From: Pseudobdellovibrionaceae bacterium
Lineage (GTDB): Bacteria; Bdellovibrionota; Bdellovibrionia; Bdellovibrionales; JAMPXM01
Direction: 5' to 3'
Assembly (NCBI GenBank): GCA_947462815.1
Contig: CANHQR010000006.1
Coordinates: forward strand, 1-64,000
DNA: 64,000 bases
Below, piece by piece: positions 17,123 through 24,146 of this stretch. Within the stretch, counting starts at the first letter, position 1; each line of letters opens with the position of its first letter. Both the position numbers and the translations under genes were made by a program. Under the pieces are notes generated by a model. That model saw only the letters and a program-made list of their open reading frames with translations, made no database searches and had not been told where the DNA came from.

Positions 17123-17928
17123 TCCGCGATCATCGTCGCAGCCCACCCCCCGGCGTCAAGGGGCAGGTCGTGTCCAGCCACCGGGTGGTGAAGAATTTTG
17201 GCTCCCCAGGCCTGAGCGATGGACTCTGAACAAGAAAAACTCACCATGCGGTCCCCGCGTCCACACAATAGGAGGGCCGGAACCGCAGGAACCTTGTTGG
17301 GCTTGTAGCGTGCAGCGGCCGCGAGCTGGATCGCGAGATTGGCGGGAGATACGGGGCGAGTCAGCTGAATCTTCACCCACTCCTGGAGAACTTCGGCTCG
17401 ACGATCCGGTCGATTGGAGATCCACTCGAGAATGCGACGCTCTCGAGTTTCAGGGTCGCGCTCTTTAAGGATCAGTGGAATTCTCCACCATTGATCGACA
17501 CGTAAACGGTCTGTGGGCTTGGAGAGACCTCGCAAACTCGAGTTCATGAGAACCACGGAGTTGAAGTCGTTAGGAAAGCGAGTCACCCAACTGGTGGCGA
17601 TCATGCCTCCTAAAGAAATGGTGACAAGGCTTCGCCGCGTGGCCTTCGGCAAACCGCTTTCCATTTCTTGCGCCAATTGGTCGCGGAATCGATCGCGCAC
17701 AAAGTCGGCGATGGCATCAATGCTCGTCGGGGAAATCATCTCCGAGTGGGCACCTGCCCCCGGGAGATCCACAAGATTGACGCGAAGATCGATGCCTTGA
17801 GCCTCGTAAGCGCGCCGCAATTCTTCAGGGAAGTCGCCCCAGTGCCGTGCCTCTCTAGTCAAGCCTCGCAGCAACAAAATTTGATGAATCGAGCCATGAT
17901 TCTTCCCGCCGTGACCTTGGGTTTTCAT
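17059..17928 (-). CDS. alpha/beta hydrolase
   Basis: A 289-residue alpha/beta-hydrolase fold protein. The oxyanion region is LLLRGLTREARHWGDFP, the nucleophile elbow is VTISLGGMIA (Ser), the acid is in LLLCGRGDRMVSF (Asp) and the His in VAGHDLPLDAGG, so the triad looks complete. Family members are esterases, lipases or amidases; the substrate cannot be predicted. It has no signal peptide. The start overlaps the stop of the upstream M14 peptidase-like gene by 4 bp, and its 3' end overlaps the ChaN-like lipoprotein gene, making a tightly coupled three-gene operon. The Ser-rich last 15 residues (TSASKSSSESVSP) are encoded where the two genes overlap. Confidence 0.85.
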   Translation of the reverse strand: MKTQGHGGKNHGSIHQILLLRGLTREARHWGDFPEELRRAYEAQGIDLRVNLVDLPGAGAHSEMISPTSIDAIADFVRDRFRDQLAQEMESGLPKATRRSLVTISLGGMIATSWVTRFPNDFNSVVLMNSSLRGLSKPTDRLRVDQWWRIPLILKERDPETRERRILEWISNRPDRRAEVLQEWVKIQLTRPVSPANLAIQLAAAARYKPNKVPAVPALLLCGRGDRMVSFSCSESIAQAWGAKILHHPVAGHDLPLDAGGWAATMIAEWNSQNFATSASKSSSESVSP

Positions 17929-19031
17929 ATTTTGCCCTCATACCAAAGATCTAAAGCGCGACGACGGAGCTGTCGTCGAGTATCCGGATCGAGATCCAGC
18001 CAGTTGCCATGAGAAAGCACGGCACGGTGGAGAAAATCGAGCAGCGTGATGTGTCGTCGAAGAATACGCTTTAGACGATGCGGCTGCATAGGGTGAAATC
18101 CACCGAGAGAGTTGAATAACTGCCGCGGATTTTTCTTAAGCCAAATCCAACTGCCAAGTTCCAGCGTGAACGGAATGAATACGGATTTCTTGTCGGTTTG
18201 AGCTGGGGACTGAAGATGCTGATCGTAAAGCCAATCCCACAGATCACCGTGCGTCGTGTAGTTCTTCGCCTGCGGCTCGATCTCATAGAAGTGATTGGGA
18301 TAGCTTCGATCAAAGAGGCGTTTGAGAGCCGTGATCTCCTCGATATGCGGCGGCGGCTTGAGCGACTTAGCCCAGGGAAACCAGAACCTGTCTTTGGAGC
18401 CGAATCCCGAATGCACATCCACAGTCAAAGCGACCTTGGCTTGAAAAAGTTCGCGCTGCACCACACGCACCAAGGCCTTCGCTTCCACTTCCATGTCTTG
18501 AGCGGCCTGAACCGGAGGTGAGAAGTACGGCAAGCGGTTGGAAATCGAGTGACCTCCCACGAGAAACCAGGGCTGATCCTCAGCTCGCGTCGGCGAGTTC
18601 CGCATCAAATCGACGCCGCGTCCATTGGCTCGAGTCATCTCGTAAACACCCACGGGATTCACAATGGGAAAAAACACAACTCGCGAATGCTGAAGTCGCT
18701 CTCGCACGGTATGATCCCAAGTCAGAGTTTCAGTGAGTGTCTGCAACCATGAGATCACGACATCAGAACCGATTCGCTCGAGCCCATGCACGCCGCCAAA
18801 TATACCGAGAGTGGGGGCCGTCGGGTCTTCGGATCCAAGGGCAATTGTAATGAGTGGGAATTGCCTTCCCTTGTGCTCGACATGGTCCTCCACACGAATT
18901 CGTGCGCGACCCTCTAGGGAGCGAACAAGTCGATGCAGAGTCACCATTTCGGGCATCTTGCGTTCGAGATCGCGTTCAAACGCAGGATCGTCGGCGAGAA
19001 TTTGCAGAGCTGAGCGCGAGTTATCCGCCAT
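17925..19031 (-). CDS. M14 family zinc carboxypeptidase-like / DUF2817-type deacylase
   Basis: A 368-residue enzyme of the M14 superfamily. The zinc ligands are visible: His and Glu in FGGVHGLERIGSD (HxxE) and the third His in LTVDVHSGFGSKDRF. NPVGVYEMTRANGRGVDLMRN holds the substrate-binding Asn-Arg pair, and FTLELGSWIW supplies the catalytic Glu. M14 relatives cleave C-terminal amino acids, muropeptide gamma-glutamyl bonds or N-acyl groups. There is no clear signal peptide, so action in the cytoplasm is expected. It is the first gene of the operon with the hydrolase and the ChaN-like lipoprotein; the promoter must lie in the 47-bp gap to the divergent pseudouridine synthase gene. Confidence 0.85.
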   Translation of the reverse strand: MADNSRSALQILADDPAFERDLERKMPEMVTLHRLVRSLEGRARIRVEDHVEHKGRQFPLITIALGSEDPTAPTLGIFGGVHGLERIGSDVVISWLQTLTETLTWDHTVRERLQHSRVVFFPIVNPVGVYEMTRANGRGVDLMRNSPTRAEDQPWFLVGGHSISNRLPYFSPPVQAAQDMEVEAKALVRVVQRELFQAKVALTVDVHSGFGSKDRFWFPWAKSLKPPPHIEEITALKRLFDRSYPNHFYEIEPQAKNYTTHGDLWDWLYDQHLQSPAQTDKKSVFIPFTLELGSWIWLKKNPRQLFNSLGGFHPMQPHRLKRILRRHITLLDFLHRAVLSHGNWLDLDPDTRRQLRRRALDLWYEGKI

Positions 19032-19078
19032 GTTCCTTTAGGATAAACATTTCTTTGACGAAGTGCTAGACCGGCTTG

Positions 19079-19777
19079 GTGAGCATTCAAATACTCTTCA
19101 TGAACGACGAACTGCTGGCCGTTGCCAAACCGAGTGGTCTGCCATCGCAAAGCACTCGAGATCCACGTCGGCCGAGTCTAGATGTGGTTTTGAAGCAACA
19201 ATTGTCTCTACCTGGGATCTTTCCTGTGCATCGGTTGGACGTCGGCACATCGGGCGTGATGCTTTGGGCTCGAACTTCGAGCGTGGCCCACGAACTCAGC
19301 GCCGGCCTTCAGAGTCGTTCTTGGACTAAAGTCTATTGGGCGATTGCCGCCCAAAACCCGAAGGCAAATCCCAAGACTTGGCTGAGCGAACCCTGGCGAG
19401 TGGACAACCATCTCAAATTGAGACGGTCCAAGGCTCGCGGCCAACAGCTCAATTTGAATTTGCCCACCCGAAGCGGAGGCGATCGGGCGATCACGGAGTT
19501 TCGCTGCCTGCTTCATTCAGGGCGCGCGGCGCTGATCGAAGCCCGACCGCTGACCGGAAGAAGACACCAAATTCGAACCCACCTCGCAAGCCATGCGGCA
19601 CCGATCGTGGGCGATCTCGACTACGGCGGCGAATCCGCGCCAAGGCTCATGCTGCATGCCTATCAGTTGCGATGGCCTTGGCGAGGCGAGGTCATGGAAG
19701 TGATCGCTCCGCCGCCTCATGATTTTCAGAACGAGGCCAAAGCTCGAGGCCTCGATTTGCTCGGTCAAAGCTGCTGA
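19079..19777 (+). CDS. RluA family pseudouridine synthase
   Basis: A short (about 232-residue) RluA-type enzyme that isomerises uridine to pseudouridine in rRNA or tRNA. The catalytic motif is VHRLDVGTSGVMLWA with its Asp, and the second family motif is LTGRRHQIRTHLASH. There is no N-terminal S4 domain, as in RluA/TruC-type stand-alone enzymes. GTG at 19079 is chosen (TTG at 19076 is equally possible): the first beta strand IQILFMNDELLAVAKPSG precedes the internal ATG at 19100 and is needed for the fold. The target uridine is unknown. Divergent from the M14 gene. Confidence 0.9.
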   Translation: MSIQILFMNDELLAVAKPSGLPSQSTRDPRRPSLDVVLKQQLSLPGIFPVHRLDVGTSGVMLWARTSSVAHELSAGLQSRSWTKVYWAIAAQNPKANPKTWLSEPWRVDNHLKLRRSKARGQQLNLNLPTRSGGDRAITEFRCLLHSGRAALIEARPLTGRRHQIRTHLASHAAPIVGDLDYGGESAPRLMLHAYQLRWPWRGEVMEVIAPPPHDFQNEAKARGLDLLGQSC

Positions 19778-19783
19778 AGCCGA

Positions 19784-20032
19784 TCAGAGTTTCACGCGAC
19801 CGGATTCAAGACCTGTCACCAAATCCGTGTAACCACCGATGAACTCATCATTGATGAGGATCATCGGCACGGTGGCGTGTTGATATTGGTCTTTCAAACG
19901 CAAGAGCTCATCGATTTGGTGGGTGAGATCGATTTTCTCAAACTGCAGCCCACGCGCCTTAAACAAGGCTTCCGCCCGATCGCAGTAGGGACAGGGCTTC
20001 TTCACATACATGAGAATTTTAGGTTGGGACAC
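19784..20032 (-). CDS. glutaredoxin
   Basis: An 82-residue dithiol glutaredoxin with active site KKPCPYCDRAEALF, the cis-Pro loop ATVPMILINDEFIGGYTDL and the usual length for Grx3/GrxC. GTG at 20032 is the start because GGAGGAGG precedes it by 5 nt; an ATG at 20053 would place this site inside the gene. It reduces protein disulfides and mixed disulfides using glutathione, which agrees with a glyoxalase II gene elsewhere in the window and so with a glutathione-using cell. Lies 85 bp downstream of mutM, same strand; likely co-transcribed. Confidence 0.92.
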   Translation of the reverse strand: MSQPKILMYVKKPCPYCDRAEALFKARGLQFEKIDLTHQIDELLRLKDQYQHATVPMILINDEFIGGYTDLVTGLESGRVKL

Positions 20033-20117
20033 CGTGACCTCCTCCAAACTCATATCGTAACATAGGGCTGAACTGACGAACATTCTCGAGCCGTGTTCAA
20101 GTTTTACCGGACAGCGC

Positions 20118-20963
20118 TCAGTGCTGACACTTCGGACACCAGAACGTCGAGCGCCCCGCCATGACTCGGCTGACGAGGCGGTTTCGACAAACTCGGCAAG
20201 GCTGCCCCGCCCGATCGTAGACAAAGTGTCGCTCCTGGTACTCACCGACCCGCCCATCGGCCCCACGATAGTCGCGAATCGTCGAACCACCGGAGTCAAT
20301 GGCCTCACTCAAGACCTGACGAATCGCTTCGATAAGTCTCTGCAGATCTTCCCGTTTTAGACTTCGCGGTCGCCGCGTGGGCCTTAAAGCCGCACGGAAC
20401 AAAGCTTCACTGGCATAGATATTACCAACACCCACAACGACCCGTGCATCCATCAAAAGGACTTTGATCGGAACCTTGCGCGGCTGACCTTGTCGAGTCC
20501 GAAGTGCTTGCCAAAGCCGGTCCACGTTGAAGTCTTCACTCAGGGGCTCAGGTCCCAAGTGCGCAAGAAAACTCTGCTGCGCCTCTTTTTCCGCAGGATA
20601 CCAATCCACGAAACCAAAGCGCCGCGGGTCGTGAAAAATGAGTGCCCGTCCATCTTCAAATTCAAGGCGCAAGTGATCGTGCTTCAAGCTCTGTCCATCA
20701 TCGACTCTCCACGAACCCGTCATTCCGAGATGCGACAACAAAACCCCGTGATCCGTATCGATCAAGAGGTACTTGGAGCGGCGACGCACGCTGAGAATCC
20801 GCGCGCCCTGAATTTCACGGACCAGCGCTCGAGGGATCGGGAAACGCAAGTCCGGCCGATAGAGCCTGAGTCGTTTGACGATCACCGCCTGCTTTTGCGG
20901 CGGAGACACGAGGAGAGGTTGGATCTCACGTCGTAAACTTTCAACTTCAGGCAATTCCGGCAT
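20118..20963 (-). CDS. mutM: formamidopyrimidine-DNA glycosylase
   Basis: A 281-residue Fpg/MutM protein (typical length about 270). The N-terminal MPELPEVE supplies the catalytic Pro (after Met removal) and Glu; SHLGMTGSWRVD is the DNA-binding loop (its usual Lys position should be checked), GVGNIYASEALFRA is the H2TH motif, and CRVCRNRLVSRVMAGRSTFWCPKC is the C-terminal four-cysteine zinc finger, given here in parts. It excises 8-oxoguanine and formamidopyrimidines and cleaves the abasic strand. Followed by the glutaredoxin gene, a common oxidative-damage context. Confidence 0.96.
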   Translation of the reverse strand: MPELPEVESLRREIQPLLVSPPQKQAVIVKRLRLYRPDLRFPIPRALVREIQGARILSVRRRSKYLLIDTDHGVLLSHLGMTGSWRVDDGQSLKHDHLRLEFEDGRALIFHDPRRFGFVDWYPAEKEAQQSFLAHLGPEPLSEDFNVDRLWQALRTRQGQPRKVPIKVLLMDARVVVGVGNIYASEALFRAALRPTRRPRSLKREDLQRLIEAIRQVLSEAIDSGGSTIRDYRGADGRVGEYQERHFVYDRAGQPCRVCRNRLVSRVMAGRSTFWCPKCQH

Positions 20964-21012
20964 GGCGACTCTCCGATGGGCTTCCCAACATCGGGCGGGA
21001 GTCCGCGAGAGG

Positions 21013-21387
21013 TCAAGCGGATAGGTGAGTCACGATCATCCAAACAATCCACATATGCGTGAGGTGGTGGAACATTTGATCGAAACCGAGTGCGATCCAA
21101 AACGGTGTACGCGTCATATCGGCATAACGACCTAAATACCGCGGCCCCGCTTTGACTCGATCCATGACAAAGTGACTGACAAAATCAACGAGCGAAAGCC
21201 ACCAGAGCTCCGGTGCCATATAGAGGATGATGGCGAAGGTCATGGCGGAGTGGACAAAGCAATGTAAAGCGAGGGGCGGTATAAAGTCCCATCCCGCTTT
21301 CGTCTTCTTCAACATGTAGCGAGTCTGCAATGGAAAGTCGGCCAGGAAGTGCTTCACTTGAAACACTCCCATCAACACAAAAGCCAT
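21013..21387 (-). CDS. DUF3307 family membrane protein
   Basis: A small polytopic membrane protein of about 124 residues (a TTG at 21414 would add nine). Three to four hydrophobic helices are visible (LLMAFVLMGVFQ, IPPLALHCFVHSAMTFAIILYM, LWWLSLVDFVSHFVMD, HMWIVWMIVTHL) with the DUF3307 signature VKHFLADFPLQT and several conserved His (HSAM, SHFVMD, FHHLTH). The function of the family is unknown. It is on the same strand as, and 50 bp upstream-oriented from, mutM. Confidence 0.7.
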   Translation of the reverse strand: MAFVLMGVFQVKHFLADFPLQTRYMLKKTKAGWDFIPPLALHCFVHSAMTFAIILYMAPELWWLSLVDFVSHFVMDRVKAGPRYLGRYADMTRTPFWIALGFDQMFHHLTHMWIVWMIVTHLSA

Positions 21388-21492
21388 GAGTAAATGACTC
21401 TGTTGCCCTGCCAAGCCGCGGCTCCCTAGATGCCCATCACGTTGTCACACTCGTCTCATCGTCATTTCGTCGCTGACGACTTAACGGAACCT

Positions 21493-22020
21493 TCACTTCG
21501 TCCCCAGAACCTTTCGCTCCGGCGCGATATTTGGCTGAAGGTCGAGTTCTCGATAGACATCCACCCGATCCATTCGATCCGCCAAATCTCGCATCAGATC
21601 TCGCTTGTAGATGTAGCGACGTCGTCGCGCCTCTTGGCGTCGTTCTCGAGACTCTCGACGCTGCTCATCTCGCTGCTCGAGTCGCTCTGCAACCGCCATG
21701 GAGTAGACTTGTCGCGTGCGAATATGCTCCCGTCGTGCCGCCTCACGTGTCGCCTCTTCGCGTTGGCGCTCCTGCTTAATCTGTTCGATCATCTCGTGTT
21801 CACGAGCCGGACGCTTGGATCGCATCTGCAAGAAATTTTGAAAATCATAATTCCGCTGGCTCAATCGACGCGACTCTTCACTGAGCGAATTGACTTCGAG
21901 AAGATCCGACTCCGATGCCGCGGCACGCTCGCCGGCAAGCACCCAAGCCACGAGAACCCCAGCAAGGATCAATGCACGGATGACCAGCTCCTGTCGTCGA
22001 TGGCTCGATCGTCGGTACAT
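21493..22020 (-). CDS. exported Arg/Glu-rich helical protein
   Basis: A 175-residue protein; the ATG at 22020 follows GGGGAGG by 8 nt and starts a basic N-region (MYRRSSHRRQELVI) plus a hydrophobic segment ending GERAAASES, so a signal peptide or membrane anchor is expected. The mature part is an almost purely charged, probably coiled-coil helix (EQIKQERQREEATREAARRE, RRESRERRQEARRRR). No family is recognised; a periplasmic structural or nucleic-acid/LPS-contacting role would be guesswork. Divergent from the SohB gene, so both promoters lie in 22021-22138. Confidence 0.6.
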   Translation of the reverse strand: MYRRSSHRRQELVIRALILAGVLVAWVLAGERAAASESDLLEVNSLSEESRRLSQRNYDFQNFLQMRSKRPAREHEMIEQIKQERQREEATREAARREHIRTRQVYSMAVAERLEQRDEQRRESRERRQEARRRRYIYKRDLMRDLADRMDRVDVYRELDLQPNIAPERKVLGTK

Positions 22021-22138
22021 AGACGTGGCCTCCCCTACCCCTTTTCGGTAAGATGCTTCGCCGCATTGAAGAAACCCTGTGCCACGGCCTCCATAAGTCT
22101 GGAAACTAGACTCTCGTCCAATGGACCAAGGTCGGTTC

Positions 22139-23296
22139 ATGAACGAACCTCGAAGGATGAGTTCATTCACAGATTCGCTCCTTAAAGCTCTGGCTGAAAA
22201 CGTACTTCCCGAAACGCTGCAGTTTCTTTTAACCCTACTCATCCTGGGTCTGTTTTTGCTGGCGATGATCGTCGTGGTCACCGGCTTCTTTGCCCAGCAA
22301 CAAGCGCAAGCTCGCGGCTTCCGTCGCATGAAAGGGCAGCTCTGGGCGAGATCTCTGAATGATGAATGGCATGAGCGCAAACGCAGCCTCGAATCCATGT
22401 TTCTATCGAAGCGCGAATGGAAAGAGCGAGAAAAAGCCGATCGCGAGGACGATAAGCGTCGAGATCAAGACGGTCTCACGGCCGCATCTCGAGTTTGGGT
22501 CCTCGAATTCGAAGGCGATCTTGAGGCCACAGCTGTTGAAAAACTGCGCCATGAGATCACCGCCATCCTCGAAGTTGCATCTGCGGATCGCGATCAAATC
22601 GTGCTTCGTTTGAACTCTCCGGGCGGCACGGTCACGGGCTATGGACACGCCGCCGCTCAGCTCGAACGCGTGCGCCGCGCAGGTCTACGTTTAACGGCTG
22701 CCGTGGATGAAATCGCCGCAAGCGGCGGCTATATGATGGCGTCCGTAGCTGATCGCATCGTCGCAGCTCCCTTTGCCATTCTCGGATCGATTGGCGTCAT
22801 CGCCGAACTTCCTAACCTCAATCGACTGCTCAAACGTGCGGATGTGGACTGGTATCAATTCACTGCGGGAGAAGCCAAGCGCCCCATCAGCGTATTCGGT
22901 GAAGTGAAGCCCGAAGGCATTGCGATTTTTCGCGCGCAGATTGAATCCACACATCAGCTGTTTCAGGAACATGTGCGTCGCTATCGACCACAGTTGGATC
23001 TCGCGCGCGTCTCCACAGGAGAGATTTGGCATGCTCGACAAGCTCAAGAATTGGGCCTGATCGACGAAATCAAAACCAGTGATGAACTTATCATGGACTT
23101 GCGCCGCGGGGGACCGTCAGTCCCAGGAGCCGAGGTCTTTGCTCTGGAGTGGCGACCCCACCAATCATGGAAAGAAAGAATCGGACCGCTTTTGAGCCAG
23201 ACTGTCGGCCGAGGCGTGATTCGATTGCTTCGCATGGCCCTGCAAAGGACGGACGTGGCGACGCCCGCCCTGCTCAAGGGACCAGAAAAATTCTAG
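22139..23296 (+). CDS. sohB: SohB-like S49 family inner membrane peptidase
   Basis: A protein of about 385 residues, inner-membrane serine peptidase of the SppA/SohB group. ATG at 22139 has CAAGG upstream; 22121 and 22157 are alternatives. N-terminal TM helix LQFLLTLLILGLFLLAMIVVVTGFF, then a charged linker, then the protease core: NSPGGTVTGYGHAAAQL, the nucleophile segment DEIAASGGYMMASVADRI (Ser) and the Lys segment FTAGEAKRPISVFGE, followed by THQLFQEHVRRYRP and STGEIWHARQAQELGLIDEI, which match SohB closely. It probably degrades signal peptides or damaged membrane proteins at the periplasmic face. The 3' end overlaps the convergent Mpo1-like gene by 4 bp. Confidence 0.92.
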   Translation: MNEPRRMSSFTDSLLKALAENVLPETLQFLLTLLILGLFLLAMIVVVTGFFAQQQAQARGFRRMKGQLWARSLNDEWHERKRSLESMFLSKREWKEREKADREDDKRRDQDGLTAASRVWVLEFEGDLEATAVEKLRHEITAILEVASADRDQIVLRLNSPGGTVTGYGHAAAQLERVRRAGLRLTAAVDEIAASGGYMMASVADRIVAAPFAILGSIGVIAELPNLNRLLKRADVDWYQFTAGEAKRPISVFGEVKPEGIAIFRAQIESTHQLFQEHVRRYRPQLDLARVSTGEIWHARQAQELGLIDEIKTSDELIMDLRRGGPSVPGAEVFALEWRPHQSWKERIGPLLSQTVGRGVIRLLRMALQRTDVATPALLKGPEKF

Positions 23297-23730
23297 GCCC
23301 GTTTCTCGTCGCGCGGAAACAGTCGTTCGACCTCCGCCTGCATTTGCCCCATCAACATGAGGCGAAACATGCGCCCGTCGCCCCGCAAGCTCAGCCAGGG
23401 AGCCTTGAACGTGGCCGGTCGATTTCCCTCCACGGCAAAATGCCCCAACCAAGCGAAGAAATAGCCGGCTATGGGAGCGGCAAGTAAAAGCATCGGCTCT
23501 CGGCCCACAACAGCACTCAAGATCAACAGGAGAGCGAGCGCCGAGCCGACAAAGTGAAGCCGTCGGTTAAGGGGGTTCAGATGTTCGCCCACGTAAAAGG
23601 GCCAAAATTTTTCAAAGCTTTCTCGGTCCATCGGATATCGCCCGGTATGGCTCAAACTTTCGCCCGCTTGACCTGAAATCCCCGGATCCAAAGTCTCTTT
23701 TCCAAACGACTGAGTCGACTTTTCAGGCAC
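23293..23730 (-). CDS. Mpo1-like / DUF962 membrane protein
   Basis: A 145-residue protein starting with GTG at 23730 behind a strong GGGGGAGGG site (6-nt spacing). FWPFYVGEHLNPLNRRLHFVGSALALLL contains the conserved HxxxxNRxxHFxG motif and AWLGHFAVEGNRPATF the second His block; two hydrophobic helices lie between. The yeast homologue Mpo1 is a Fe-dependent 2-hydroxy-fatty-acid dioxygenase using these His residues, so a lipid-related oxidation at the membrane is the best guess. Bacterial members are uncharacterised. Confidence 0.85.
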   Translation of the reverse strand: MPEKSTQSFGKETLDPGISGQAGESLSHTGRYPMDRESFEKFWPFYVGEHLNPLNRRLHFVGSALALLLILSAVVGREPMLLLAAPIAGYFFAWLGHFAVEGNRPATFKAPWLSLRGDGRMFRLMLMGQMQAEVERLFPRDEKRA

Positions 23731-23791
23731 GTTGACCCTCCCCCAAAGAAGTTATTGACGCCACCTGGCCCGTCAGCGATTTAGTGATCTC

Positions 23792-24127
23792 ATGTCACCT
23801 CAACCTCTGCTCGATAGCCTTTGGCCGATTTCGATCTCCGCTCGCTCCCATGCTAGCGGCTTCGAATGGAATTCGCCATTCCGCATGCAGGCTCAGACCG
23901 TGACGATCTCCACTCTTCAGTATGCGTCCGCGATCACAGGGGTCACCATCTGCCTGGCGCTGGTCCTGTGGACTCTGGGACGTATGCCCATGCCGTCGAC
24001 GATGAAGCTCGAAGACACCAAGATCACAGATGAGGTGGTGACGGAGGGCTCTTTCGTGCCGCCCCAGCAAGGCGAGTGGATCTCCGACTGCGCCTCGACA
24101 ACGGACGAGAACGATGGCTGTCATTGA
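23792..24127 (+). CDS. possible small membrane protein, doubtful
   Basis: A 111-residue frame with one clear membrane segment (YASAITGVTICLALVLWTLG) and an acidic, Cys-containing tail (SDCASTTDENDGC). No ribosome-binding site precedes either the first ATG or the internal ATG at 23885. It fills the 400-bp gap between the Mpo1-like and AsmA-like genes. The hydrophobic helix makes it more credible than the antisense frame, which is His/Arg-rich and featureless. Confidence 0.35.
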   Translation: MSPQPLLDSLWPISISARSHASGFEWNSPFRMQAQTVTISTLQYASAITGVTICLALVLWTLGRMPMPSTMKLEDTKITDEVVTEGSFVPPQQGEWISDCASTTDENDGCH

Positions 24128-24146
24128 GTTCGAGGCACCCAGACCT

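Noticed and set aside
18396-18418. A minus-strand frame beginning MCIRDS, the peptide known as the translation of a sequencing-adapter fragment
   Set aside because: The codons (ATGTGCATTCGGGATTCG) differ from the adapter sequence, and the stretch lies in the well-conserved DVHSGFG region of the M14 gene, so it is chance, not contamination.
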